Shown: positions 8,923 through 17,119 of the stretch, piece by piece | Layout of the letters: every line of letters starts with the position of its first letter | Numbering within the stretch: position 1 is the first letter of the stretch | From: Helicobacter sp. MIT 05-5294 | GTDB taxonomy: Bacteria > Campylobacterota > Campylobacteria > Campylobacterales > Helicobacteraceae | Assembly: GCF_000765675.1 (NCBI RefSeq) | Contig: NZ_JRPA02000005.1 | Coordinates: 52,260-116,259 of the forward strand | DNA length: 64,000 nucleotides | Reading direction: 5' to 3' | Made by a program: the position numbers and the translations under genes | The notes under the pieces: generated by a model | What the model saw: only the letters and a program-made list of their open reading frames with translations | What the model was told of the DNA's origin: nothing | Database searches by the model: none

Positions 8923-10398
8923 TTACGACTTTGTCATCAAGTGAAACAAGAATTTTATAAAATCGCTACGATACCATTTTTTGCAAGACTTTAAAAACTC
9001 TTCGCCTAATTGATAAGTAGCGCAATTTTTACGATGCACAGCCTCATCAAAATCTTGATATTCTTGCAATAGAGGGAGTTTCAAGCTCGGATTTATGGCG
9101 CATAAAGTTTGATAATCTTTCAAAGCTTTTTTATGATGATAAATCATCAAACCAAGCTTTAAGGGCAGGGTAATGCGAAGAATGCTTTTTTGGCTGTTTT
9201 GAATCTCTTTGCCTATTTTATAGCTTAGATGATTTTCTACGCGTTGTTTAGCACCTAGAAAATGCCTTTGTAGGATTTTGTTATGAGATTTGAACAACTC
9301 TTCAGATTTGCGAGAGAGATTTTGAATCTGATTCCTATGGGCGATGAGTTTGTGTGAGAGAGCTTTAGCATAATCTTGCAAAGCGTTATTTTGGAGGGTT
9401 TGCAAATGCGATTCCAACTCTTCTTTGAAAATTGGCGTTTGCTTTGCGACTTCCCACCATTGTTTATAATAAGGATAATCAAGGGGCAAATAAGCCGTAT
9501 CTAGCAGTTTGCATTCATTCTCCCAAGGTTTTGCACACAAGAAAGTAAAATGCACGATTCTAATATCTTTTAAGGATTCTTGCAGTTCTTTGCTAGTATA
9601 GCCAAAAAGGCAGTTTTTACTCTCATCAGCACAAAAATTATCTTGCCTCCCAAGTCTTTGCGCGGTGAAGTGATTGACAAAAAGATTCCATTTAGGGGGC
9701 AATTTTAGGGTTTGGTTGCCAATGACTGCATTTAAAATGTCTTGGTCCATATTTGTGGTGAAGTTGCGCACAAATTCTAAAGCCTTGCCTTGTATATCTA
9801 ATTCGCGCCATTTAGGTAGGTTGATGAGCATAAAACCAGAATTAAAATATTCTTCTCTAAAAGGAAAAGTAAAATCTGCGCGTGTAGAATCCCGTGCTTT
9901 TAAGGATTTTTGGCGGTAGGGATTGCTACAATCTAGCACAACCCCCGCGATATTTTCGCCTAAATCTAGTGCAAACAACTCCCGCAAATCGCCAATTACT
10001 AGCATATCCACATCTAAATACAGACATTTATCAATTTCAGGCAAAACAGAAGCGAGTTTAATGCGAAAAAAGTTTGAATAGTTGGTGCGATTTGCACGCT
10101 TTGGTAAATCTTTGAAGTCTTTATCATCAAGGAAATGCACGAGAATCTTGCAAGGATAGATGATTTGGAGTGAGGATTCAAGATTGGCTAACTTTGTAAG
10201 TGTGGAGGGCTGAAGCGAATCGCTTAAAATATGGAAGCAATAGCCCTCATCTTCTAAGTTTTGTGTCGTGGATTGTGCGGGGGGGGGGGGTAAATCACTA
10301 CCATTATTAGCTTTGTGGGCTTGTAGGATAATGCTAGTGATTAAAACTGCGTTATATTTGATATAGTTTTCATCTGCATTAAAGACAATATGAAACAT
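8923..10398 (-). CDS. GT8-family glycosyltransferase, phase-variable (C12 tract), in frame here
   Basis: A 491-residue GT8 glycosyltransferase. Its N-terminus (MFHIVFNADENYIKYNAVLI) and LYLDVDMLVIGDL (DxD at 129-131) are typical of LgtJ/WaaJ-like enzymes that add hexoses to surface glycans. C-terminal to this lies the module shared with the gene at 422-1642 (NHLSYKIG, SLKLPLLQEYQDF, YQLGEEFLKSCKKWY). Codons 37-40 are CCC CCC CCC CCC (DLPPPPAQ), an uninterrupted C12 tract. As assembled the gene is ON. One C more or less brings a stop within about a dozen codons, so expression should switch by slipped-strand mispairing. It is alone on its strand and converges on the hemL run. Confidence 0.85.
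   Translation of the reverse strand: MFHIVFNADENYIKYNAVLITSIILQAHKANNGSDLPPPPAQSTTQNLEDEGYCFHILSDSLQPSTLTKLANLESSLQIIYPCKILVHFLDDKDFKDLPKRANRTNYSNFFRIKLASVLPEIDKCLYLDVDMLVIGDLRELFALDLGENIAGVVLDCSNPYRQKSLKARDSTRADFTFPFREEYFNSGFMLINLPKWRELDIQGKALEFVRNFTTNMDQDILNAVIGNQTLKLPPKWNLFVNHFTAQRLGRQDNFCADESKNCLFGYTSKELQESLKDIRIVHFTFLCAKPWENECKLLDTAYLPLDYPYYKQWWEVAKQTPIFKEELESHLQTLQNNALQDYAKALSHKLIAHRNQIQNLSRKSEELFKSHNKILQRHFLGAKQRVENHLSYKIGKEIQNSQKSILRITLPLKLGLMIYHHKKALKDYQTLCAINPSLKLPLLQEYQDFDEAVHRKNCATYQLGEEFLKSCKKWYRSDFIKFLFHLMTKS
10279..10290. repeat. Poly-G/C contingency tract (12 bp)
   Basis: Twelve consecutive G on the plus strand (C on the coding strand) inside the 5' part of the glycosyltransferase gene. 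Homopolymeric G/C tracts of this length in surface-glycan genes are the classic phase-variation switches of Campylobacter and Helicobacter. It is the only G/C run of this size I see in the window. Confidence 0.9.
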
Positions 10399-10510
10399 TT
10401 AGAAGCCTTGAGAATGTAATTAAAACTTTAAAGATACAATTATAGCAGAATTTTGGCTATTTTGATTTTGTTTGCGTTTTTGGATTGTATTTAGCAGGAT
10501 TCTTTTGCTT

Positions 10511-10552
10511 GGATTGTCACGATTCCACTATCGCAGAATCTCACAATGATGA
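10511..10552 (+). repeat. Intergenic hairpin repeat, copy 2
   Basis: A 42-base element (GGATTGTCACGATTCC... to ...CTCACAATGATGA) that aligns without gaps to 3511-3552 and 42743-42784. ATTG/CAAT at the ends and GATTC/GAATC inside can pair into a stem. It lies between the GT8 gene and the DUF2156 gene. Confidence 0.6.
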
Positions 10553-10608
10553 AATGAGTGAAACCCTAACGGCTTCTCGCAATAAAGCAGTGATGGAATC
10601 GTTAGAGT

Positions 10609-11511
10609 TTAGGCTTTTAACACCGCGTCAAATTTTTCTTGTAAGAAAAGTGGTTGGTAGGATTGTTTGGCTTTGCGCAAACCCTCTATCCCTAAATCTT
10701 CTTCACGATTTACAAACGGATATGCACTCCATTCGTGGGCTAAAAATTCGCGATTGATTGCCTGATAAGCTCCTTGGTATTCAATATCGGCTTTTTCTAT
10801 GTGAATCACCGCGGTATCGTTGTTTAAAGGCTCTCCAAAGCTAAAAGCGATGATTTTGCCTTCAACGCGCAGGATTCCACCTTTGAAATCAAGTCTTGAA
10901 AACTGCTTGAGGGATTCTATAATGCCTACATATTCATTCCTCAAGCCATCACTTGCAGTGTCGCTTATTTTACCAAACCAGCTTTGATAAGTCGCAATCA
11001 ATTCGTTAAGATTCTCGCTTCCTAATGCTTCATAGGTGAAAGCATATCTTTCTACAAAGCGGTTTAGGTGGGTTTTTTTCTTATGGTATTTTTTTCCCTT
11101 TAATTCAATAAGCTCGGAAGTGGAATAAATATAATCACTGCGGTCTTCGCGGTAAATAAAGTCAAAAGTATCGGGCAAGAGGGATTCTAATTCTTCTTTA
11201 TCTACTCGGCTTAGACTATGGATGGAAAATGTCAAACCCTTTGCTTTGCAAATTTCTTGTAGTTGTAGGAGAGTTTGTTTTTTGCAATTTAGGTCGTTTT
11301 GTTTGTGGATTGGATAAAAAATAAATGGGTTTTCGTTGGGATATTGGGTTTTAATCACGAGGCAATCGTTTAAAATCGCCCAACTAATATGACGCGCATA
11401 ATGCCAAAGATAAAGATTAGTAAAGGTTAAGTCTGAAACAAGAATCTTGTGAGAAGCAAAGAAATGAGTTAGCGATTCTTTATCTTCAATATCAATAGGC
11501 TTCCATTGCAT
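10609..11511 (-). CDS. DUF2156-family protein (GNAT-like, lysyl-PG-synthase C-terminal fold)
   Basis: A 300-residue protein of the DUF2156 family, related to the C-terminal aminoacyl-transferase domain of phosphatidylglycerol lysyltransferases and built from two GNAT-like folds. Visible conserved pieces include LTFTNLYLWHYA near the N-terminus, RSDYIYSTSELIELKGKKYHKK mid-protein (read as two overlapping parts), and VNREEDLGIEGLRKAKQSYQP near the C-terminus. No membrane segments are present, so it lacks the flippase half of MprF. The natural substrate is unknown. Its ribosome-binding site (AAGGAAA) lies inside a hairpin at 11517-11541. Confidence 0.65.
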   Translation of the reverse strand: MQWKPIDIEDKESLTHFFASHKILVSDLTFTNLYLWHYARHISWAILNDCLVIKTQYPNENPFIFYPIHKQNDLNCKKQTLLQLQEICKAKGLTFSIHSLSRVDKEELESLLPDTFDFIYREDRSDYIYSTSELIELKGKKYHKKKTHLNRFVERYAFTYEALGSENLNELIATYQSWFGKISDTASDGLRNEYVGIIESLKQFSRLDFKGGILRVEGKIIAFSFGEPLNNDTAVIHIEKADIEYQGAYQAINREFLAHEWSAYPFVNREEDLGIEGLRKAKQSYQPLFLQEKFDAVLKA

Positions 11512-11516
11512 TTGTA

Positions 11517-11541
11517 TTTCCTTTTATATTATAAAAGGAAA
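11517..11541 (-). promoter_or_regulatory. Hairpin covering the ribosome-binding site of the DUF2156 gene
   Basis: TTTCCTTTTAT and ATAAAAGGAAA form an 11-bp perfect stem with a three-base loop. On the minus strand the 3' arm contains AAGGAAA, placed six bases before the ATG of the DUF2156 gene. The hairpin also lies directly downstream of the fliT-like gene. It could mask translation initiation or act as a terminator of the flaG operon; there is no strong U-run after it on the minus strand. Confidence 0.5.
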
Positions 11542-11559
11542 ATTTTAATACAAATACAA

Positions 11560-11811
11560 TTAAAAAGAAATATTAAGCCTTTGTGAATTGTCTTGTTTGG
11601 GAAGAAAATTCTTTGTTTGCTTGAGTTTGCGCATTTCTACGCCCAATCTTTCTTTCTGTGCTTTGGCATATTCGGTGATTTGCTCCATAATCGCTAATGC
11701 TTCAAACATTTCATCGCGTGTTTTTAGGATAGGCGTATTATCCAAAAGCTCGTTTAATTTGCTGTCGTTTTTGTTAAGATATGCTACTTTTAATTCATTA
11801 AGCCAATTCAT
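11560..11811 (-). CDS. Small FliT-like protein downstream of fliS
   Basis: An 83-residue, mainly helical and charged protein (MNWLNELKVAYLNKNDSKLNELL at its start, in two parts; QITEYAKAQKERLG later). It overlaps the end of fliS by 14 bases, so the two are almost certainly co-translated. A small gene in this place is usual in Campylobacterota and has been suggested to be the FliT-type export chaperone for the filament cap. Sequence similarity to enteric FliT is too weak for me to assert it. Confidence 0.5.
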   Translation of the reverse strand: MNWLNELKVAYLNKNDSKLNELLDNTPILKTRDEMFEALAIMEQITEYAKAQKERLGVEMRKLKQTKNFLPKQDNSQRLNISF

Positions 11812-12175
11812 GATTTACCTCTTTCCATGCTTCAAGTAATCCTTTGACTACTTTTATCACGATGTCAATTTTATCTTTGCTGTTTTCCATATTCGCTTGA
11901 GTGAGAAGCTTTATTTGGTGAGTGTAAAGCCCTGTGAGATAGTGGGCTACTTGCCCACCTTTCTCATAATCAAGCGAATTAAGAAGCTCCACAAAAATAT
12001 CTGTGGTGCGATTAATATAATAGATTTTCTTCTCAATATCTTGAGAATCAATACAACGCTTCGCCATTGAAGCAAAGCGCAAAATACCCTCATAAAGCAT
12101 TTCAACAAGCTTTGCTGGGGATTCTACCGCAACAGAATTTTGTTGATAAGAACTATATGCTAAACTACCTTTCAT
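11798..12175 (-). CDS. fliS: Flagellin export chaperone FliS
   Basis: A 125-residue all-helical cytoplasmic chaperone that binds flagellin C-termini and keeps subunits unfolded for export. The N-terminal SLAYSSYQQNSVAVESPAKL and LVEMLYEGILRFASMAKRCI are characteristic (YxxN/Q start, LYEGxLR motif), and the length matches the family. It lies 12 bases after fliD and overlaps the fliT-like gene, inside a flaG-fliD-fliS-fliT-like operon. Confidence 0.93.
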   Translation of the reverse strand: MKGSLAYSSYQQNSVAVESPAKLVEMLYEGILRFASMAKRCIDSQDIEKKIYYINRTTDIFVELLNSLDYEKGGQVAHYLTGLYTHQIKLLTQANMENSKDKIDIVIKVVKGLLEAWKEVNHELA

Positions 12176-12187
12176 ATTCTACCTCTT

Positions 12188-14269
12188 TTAATTAGATGAA
12201 TACATAGACTGAATCATATTAGTAACCGCTTGGGATTGTTGGTTAATCTTCGCAATCATTTGATCGTAAGCAGACCATCTTTCCGCCATACTTTCATAAC
12301 GAGAAGTAATAGATTCTTGTGTGCTAGTTTTGTCCTCGTTAAGAGTTTTTTGCTCATCAGTAAGTGAAGTCTCCAAAAGCTTCAAAGTAGAATTACTGCC
12401 CGTAATCAAGCTATCCATTGTGTTTCTAAGCTTAGTGAAAACTCCGTCAATTTCAGTTTCTTCGCCTCTTACTACGCTTGTAGAGCTTCTAAAGAAAGAT
12501 ACCGCCGCGTCTGGGTCTTCTTTGAAAGTGGATTCAAACTTCTCTTTGTCCATCTTGAGTGTGCCATCATCGTTGAAATAGATTCCATATTTTACAAGAT
12601 TGACTCCATTTACATCGTTGGAAGTAATGATGGAGTTGAATTGTCGGAGAATTTGTCTAATATCATTATTGCCATTAAATACTCCTGCAACTCCTGTATC
12701 CTCATCATATCGCATAAGCTCTTGAATCTTGTTATACATGGTATTGTAGTTTTCTACAAATTTTTCCATTTCTTCTGCGATTCCTTTATCATCACGAGAG
12801 ACACGGACAATTACATCTTTGTTTGTCTCTGTTACCGCAGTAAGCTCCAAAGATAGTCCTGAAACCACATCATCAAAGCTGTTTTTATCCCTTTCTATTT
12901 CAATCCCATTATAAGTAAATTGCGCATTTTGCGCATTTTGAATATTGGTAATATTCATTTTATCCAAAAACTCTTGACTTGATGTATAGCTTCCCGCAGT
13001 TAGCCCAATCTTATCCAATGTGCTTTTTTGCTCTGCTGCTTCTCCCTCTGCGCCGATTCTAATGCTGTTGCCATCAAGGCTATTAATGACGAGTTTGCCG
13101 TCTTTGACTTCAGCAGAAACTTTGTCTTTTAAGTTTGCATTTGCATTGATTGCGTCAGCAATTGCTTTGGCATTGTCTGCGCCTGTTCTTTCATTAATCG
13201 TGCTTAAGTCAATGGATTCACCATTAATTGTTAGTGTCCCGCTTAATTGACCAGCTTGCACTGCAGTGCCTTTGATAAGTCCGCCATCATTAGAACCCGC
13301 GTGAGTTTTGACGAATCCTAAGTCGGTTTCAACTTCGCTCACACCATCTGCTACTTTTACTTTGGCGTCAGTGATTGTAACATTAATATCTCCGCCTTTA
13401 GAATCGTTAATCATTAAACCTTTGCCTGTGGAGTTTAAGCCAATCGTGATTTCTCCGCTATCTAGCTTGTCTTTCAAATCAGATAAACTAGCATCGTTAT
13501 TTATTTTGTTATGAATCGCTTCTACGATTGCTTTGGCATTATCTTCGGCGTTATTTCCAATTTTGCTACCTGTCAAATCAGTTGCCAAGTCAATTTCCAC
13601 AGATTGACCGCCAACCTCAATCTTGAATGTCCCGCTTTGGATATGTCCGCCCGGCATTGCCGCACTTTCAAGTGTGCTTCCAAAGTAGATTTTGTTTGCT
13701 GCACCGGAATCTTTGCCTTGAATCATAAGTTGGTAAGGATTGTCCCCACCGGTTTTCATAATGATTCCCATTACATTACCATCGGTTGCATCTGTAATCG
13801 CCTGCCCAACTTCCGCGACACTCATACCAGCTTTAATATCAATGCTGTAATTTGTGCCATTGTGGTAGAAATTAAGCGAAGTGTTTTCGGAGCTGAAAAC
13901 GCTATCTCTTGAAGCGAATTTCATACCTACTTGATTCACATCATTTTGTGCAAGTTGTTTGACATTGATTTTAATATCTTGGACTGCCAAACCCTCACCC
14001 GCAGTTGCTTTTACCCCATTGCCTTCCACAGAAGTAGAACGCTTTTGGTAAGTGCTAAAATCTGATAGATTCTTAAAATTAGTATTAAGCGAACCCATCA
14101 TTGTTAGAAGTGAAGTAAGCTCGGTTTGCTTTTCCATATTGGTTTCAATTTTTTTCGTGATAGGATCTACACGATTCTTGACTTCTTGTTCTTGCATTTG
14201 TTCAATGATGTCCCATGAGAGGACACCACTACTTCCAATACCTAATGATGCGAAAGTTCCTAATGCCAT
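12188..14269 (-). CDS. fliD: Flagellar filament cap protein FliD
   Basis: A 693-residue hook-associated protein 2, which caps the filament and promotes flagellin folding. The N-terminus MALGTFASLGIGSSGVLSWD and the coiled-coil C-terminus ending in QQSQAVTNMIQSMY fit the D0/D1 domains. Two related Ig-like segments are visible in the middle, each with a GTF/TLxI...xID start followed by DNAKAI(V/A)xAI (about residues 215-255 and 340-380). A hook-IN motif follows (ITNIQNAQNAQFTYNGIEIE, about 445-464). Cap proteins of Campylobacterota are long like this one. RBS AAGGAGTTTATT precedes the ATG. Confidence 0.95.
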   Translation of the reverse strand: MALGTFASLGIGSSGVLSWDIIEQMQEQEVKNRVDPITKKIETNMEKQTELTSLLTMMGSLNTNFKNLSDFSTYQKRSTSVEGNGVKATAGEGLAVQDIKINVKQLAQNDVNQVGMKFASRDSVFSSENTSLNFYHNGTNYSIDIKAGMSVAEVGQAITDATDGNVMGIIMKTGGDNPYQLMIQGKDSGAANKIYFGSTLESAAMPGGHIQSGTFKIEVGGQSVEIDLATDLTGSKIGNNAEDNAKAIVEAIHNKINNDASLSDLKDKLDSGEITIGLNSTGKGLMINDSKGGDINVTITDAKVKVADGVSEVETDLGFVKTHAGSNDGGLIKGTAVQAGQLSGTLTINGESIDLSTINERTGADNAKAIADAINANANLKDKVSAEVKDGKLVINSLDGNSIRIGAEGEAAEQKSTLDKIGLTAGSYTSSQEFLDKMNITNIQNAQNAQFTYNGIEIERDKNSFDDVVSGLSLELTAVTETNKDVIVRVSRDDKGIAEEMEKFVENYNTMYNKIQELMRYDEDTGVAGVFNGNNDIRQILRQFNSIITSNDVNGVNLVKYGIYFNDDGTLKMDKEKFESTFKEDPDAAVSFFRSSTSVVRGEETEIDGVFTKLRNTMDSLITGSNSTLKLLETSLTDEQKTLNEDKTSTQESITSRYESMAERWSAYDQMIAKINQQSQAVTNMIQSMYSSN

Positions 14270-14293
14270 AATAAACTCCTTCCTAAAGCTTTG

Positions 14294-14689
14294 TTAAGCT
14301 TGTTTGTCAAAGATAATTCCAACGATTTCTTTCATTTTCGCCATAAGCTGCATTGCTTCATCACTTGGAATCTTACGAATCACACGATTAGTGTCTTTCT
14401 CGCTAACGGTGATAAAAAGCCCTTCAATGTCTTCATTGAATCCAAAAGTAACATTGGTATTCAAAGGATTCAACTCTTTATTAAGCTGTTGAGCTAATTC
14501 ATTGAGCTTTTGTTTTTGCTCTTGAACCTTTTGCTCTTCGCCGGATTTGTCAATCTCTGTTTGTGTTTGCTCCTGTTTCGTCATTGATTCTTGCACTATT
14601 GGGCTGTTTTGGCTACTCACGCTTCCTTGCATTGAGTAAGTGCTTCCCTGTGTGCTAGCAATATTCATTCCATTTTCTACAATTGTCAT
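14294..14689 (-). CDS. flaG: FlaG-family flagellar protein
   Basis: A 131-residue protein of the FlaG family, which affects filament length in Campylobacterota. The N-terminal 60 residues are Gln/Ser-rich and low complexity. The C-terminal domain holds the conserved LNKELNPLNTNVTFGFNED, then VSEKDTNRVIRKIPSDEAMQ. The strong ribosome-binding site AAGGAGGTTACT precedes the ATG. It is the first gene of the flaG-fliD-fliS run, with a candidate sigma-28 -10 element about 125 bases upstream. Confidence 0.88.
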   Translation of the reverse strand: MTIVENGMNIASTQGSTYSMQGSVSSQNSPIVQESMTKQEQTQTEIDKSGEEQKVQEQKQKLNELAQQLNKELNPLNTNVTFGFNEDIEGLFITVSEKDTNRVIRKIPSDEAMQLMAKMKEIVGIIFDKQA

Positions 14690-15002
14690 AGTAACCTCCT
14701 TATTATCTATGTATTAGATTTAGAATAAATTGCGTATTTCAAACAACCTAACAAAATAGTTTGTGCAAAATAAGCCAATTAATGCTTTACGCAATTAAAT
14801 GCTTTACGAAAGTATATCGGATATTATCCAAAAAAATAAAGAGTAAATAATTAAAATTTGCAAGAAATTTACGAGAAATTGTGTAAATTTATCAAGGAAT
14901 CGCAAAAATATTTGGCGGTTTTATTTTATTATGTGTCAAAAAAGTAAAAAATCAATTGCTTGTATTGGCTATCAAGGCTTGAGTGTGGAATCCTTGAGAT
15001 TC
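14690..15002. other. Intergenic region between M23-like gene and flaG
   Basis: This 313-base, very A+T-rich gap holds the flaG leader with a possible sigma-28 -10 (14814-14820) and a small hairpin at the 3' end of the M23-like gene (14987-15003). I see no open frame or recognisable RNA in the rest. Confidence 0.5.
14814..14820 (-). promoter_or_regulatory. Possible sigma-28 -10 element for flaG
   Basis: The minus strand reads CCGATAT, the form seen at the -10 of Campylobacter FliA-dependent flagellin promoters, inside AATATCCGATATACT. A convincing -35 is not obvious, so this is tentative. Confidence 0.35.
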
Positions 15003-15003
15003 C
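14987..15003 (-). terminator. Hairpin at the end of the M23-like gene
   Basis: GGAATC (14987-14992) and GATTCC (14998-15003) form a six-base stem with a five-base loop directly abutting the stop codon of the upstream minus-strand gene. There is no strong T-run, so terminator function is uncertain. Confidence 0.35.
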
Positions 15004-16304
15004 TAAAGATTCTTAGTGTTTATTAATTCTAGCGGGTCAATATGCTTGTCTTTGAGCGTTACTTCAAATTTCAAAGCATTTTCCACGCGCCCGATTGTAT
15101 AGCCCTTTTTTACCGCGCTTCCGGGTTTGATTGTGGGCGCGATTTTATCTAGTTGCGCATAGATTGTGTGCATATTATCTTTGTGTTCAATAATCACTAC
15201 GCGTTTAAGAATAGGCGTGTCTTTAGCAAAAACGACTTTGCCATCTAAAACGCTTTTTACCTTATCGTCTCCTTTGGGAGCTAAAGTTACGGATTCGTTA
15301 AAAACTTTCATCTTATAAACCGGGTCAAAATAAGGTCCAAAACGCTTTTCAATCGTGAAATTATCCAAAGGCGCGATGGTCTTTGCTCCTTTATATTTTG
15401 TCGTGCCGATATTGTGGTAGGAGCTTGCCACTTGGCGCACATCAAAATCATCATTGGTTTTTGGGGTTTGCGATTCTTTGGTTGCGGAATCCTTACTTGA
15501 AGTTTTATTTGTTTGTTGGGCGGATTCTGTTTTTTGCGATTCTGTTAGCTTGGTTTTGGCTAATTCTTCGCGCTTTTTGCGCTTTTCTTCTTCTTGGCTT
15601 TTGAGAATGTTGAGATTGACAAGAATCCCTTGCACTTCGTCGCGTTCTTTGACGATTTTTTGTAGTTCGCCATTGTATTTTTTCATTTCTTTTTGATAGT
15701 TTGCAAGGAGCTTTTCTTGCTCACTTTGGAGGGCTTTGAGGTGGGTTCTCTTTTGGTTTTCAACTTCCAAAAACCCTTTGAGCTGGTCAATTTCGGTTTT
15801 AAGTTGATGAAGATTGGCAATCACTTCGCTTTGTTTATTACTTAGAGCGCTTAAGTGTTGTTTGGTCGCGCTACTTAAGGATTTGAATGCCTCTTCTGTG
15901 ATTAGGTCTTGTATGGATTCGGGTTGGAAATCATTAAGCAGAATCGCAAAGGAAACATCTTTGATAATCAAATCCATCATTTCAAGTTCAATTTGTTTGC
16001 GTGTTTGGAATAAAGAATCTTGATTGTTACTAAGTTTTTTCATTAAAGCAGTCTTAGAATCGTATTCCTTTTTATTTTTGGCGATACTTTGTTCGTTTTC
16101 TTTAATGGTGCTTTGGAGTAGCTTGTTTTCTTCTTTTTGGCGATTGATGGCATTACCTAATTCTTGCAACTTCGCGTTAATTTGCTTCTCTTGTAGTTTT
16201 TTGTTTTCTAAAGCATTTTTGTTTTGGCTGATTTTTTGGTTAATATCTTGATTGGCACCAAAGAGCAGAGCGATAAACAAGAAAAGAAAAAACCCAATAC
16301 GCAT
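15003..16304 (-). CDS. EnvC-like coiled-coil protein with degenerate LytM/M23 domain
   Basis: A 433-residue exported protein. It has a signal peptide (MRIGFFLFLFIALLFGA), a long Lys/Glu/Gln-rich coiled coil (about residues 20-250), a Ser/Thr/Lys linker and a C-terminal LytM-type domain. The zinc ligands of active M23 peptidases are not evident: the HxxxD region reads FNESVTLAP, and the HxH site reads TIYAQLD. This resembles EnvC-type amidase activators, which work with FtsE-FtsX in cell separation. The start is placed at ATG 16304, eight bases after ftsX, because it has an AGGA site and opens the signal peptide; an upstream in-frame start would overlap ftsX. Confidence 0.8.
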   Translation of the reverse strand: MRIGFFLFLFIALLFGANQDINQKISQNKNALENKKLQEKQINAKLQELGNAINRQKEENKLLQSTIKENEQSIAKNKKEYDSKTALMKKLSNNQDSLFQTRKQIELEMMDLIIKDVSFAILLNDFQPESIQDLITEEAFKSLSSATKQHLSALSNKQSEVIANLHQLKTEIDQLKGFLEVENQKRTHLKALQSEQEKLLANYQKEMKKYNGELQKIVKERDEVQGILVNLNILKSQEEEKRKKREELAKTKLTESQKTESAQQTNKTSSKDSATKESQTPKTNDDFDVRQVASSYHNIGTTKYKGAKTIAPLDNFTIEKRFGPYFDPVYKMKVFNESVTLAPKGDDKVKSVLDGKVVFAKDTPILKRVVIIEHKDNMHTIYAQLDKIAPTIKPGSAVKKGYTIGRVENALKFEVTLKDKHIDPLELINTKNL

Positions 16305-16312
16305 AAGAATCC

Positions 16313-17119
16313 TTAATCTCTTTGTTGTAGGCTGACAATCCATACTGCAATCAGCGAGAGTGCAAGTCCGGTTAAAAGCAACACAATAGAATCCAAAATC
16401 GGTGAGAAAATTTCAGGATTCAACCCGAGTTCTTGAAAAAATATCAACAAAGTGGGGTCTTGAAAAACATAAAATAAACCACCCGCGACAATCAAAGTCG
16501 CTAGAATCGTATCTATACAAGCAAGACGGAAAAGGATTTGAGAACGCATCCAAAGCGGTGCACCAAGCAAAGTCATAATCTCCATTCTCTCTAAATGTTG
16601 GAATTTCCAAATTTCAATTTGTTTAAACATCAAAAGCAAACTAATTAGCGCGATAAAGCTTGAAAAAATCATTATGCTACCATTGATAATTAAAAGAAGC
16701 TGGTAGATTTGACTATGGCTTTTGGTGAAAGTTTCAATGCGTAGGATTCCCTCTATTTCTTTTAGGCTTTTGTGGATTATTTCCAAACGCGCACTGCTTG
16801 GATAAGTGCTAAGTGATAAAGAATAGAATCTCGGAAGTGATTTTTTGAGCAATACAATATTGGCTTGGCTAACATTTTTGCTTAATCTCTCCAAGATGAT
16901 TTTGGAATCAATCGGGCTTAAGTCTTGCGCTTCGCTAATTTTGTTGCGCAAATGCTCTAAGTCTAGCTCTTTGGTGCTTGCAAGAATGATGGCATAGTTT
17001 TTGCCTAATTTGCTTTCATAATCACTTAGAGTGCGAGTAACTAACAAAATACTCTCTAGTGCGAAAAGCAAAGCAATGAGCGGTATAATTAAGCTTAAGT
17101 GGTTTTTAAGAGAGTTCAT
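16313..17119 (-). CDS. ftsX: Cell-division ABC-transporter permease FtsX
   Basis: A 268-residue integral membrane protein that, with FtsE, transmits ATP hydrolysis to periplasmic peptidoglycan hydrolase regulators at the septum. An N-terminal membrane helix (about residues 8-28, SLIIPLIALLFALESILLV), a periplasmic domain of about 120 residues and three C-terminal helices fit FtsX. ATG at 17119 is chosen for its AGAAGGGG ribosome-binding site; it overlaps the ftsE stop by 14 bases. An in-frame TTG lies 18 bases upstream. The downstream neighbour is the EnvC-like protein. Confidence 0.9.
   Translation of the reverse strand: MNSLKNHLSLIIPLIALLFALESILLVTRTLSDYESKLGKNYAIILASTKELDLEHLRNKISEAQDLSPIDSKIILERLSKNVSQANIVLLKKSLPRFYSLSLSTYPSSARLEIIHKSLKEIEGILRIETFTKSHSQIYQLLLIINGSIMIFSSFIALISLLLMFKQIEIWKFQHLERMEIMTLLGAPLWMRSQILFRLACIDTILATLIVAGGLFYVFQDPTLLIFFQELGLNPEIFSPILDSIVLLLTGLALSLIAVWIVSLQQRD

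Noticed and set aside
13511..13912. 133-codon plus-strand frame opposite fliD
   Set aside because: It lies wholly antisense to the well-supported fliD gene, with no ribosome-binding site and no recognisable protein.
14770..14800. Possible sigma-54 promoter before flaG (TTGGCTTATTTTGCA on the minus strand)
   Set aside because: The GG-to-GC distance is 10 rather than 12 bases, so it should not be read by RpoN.
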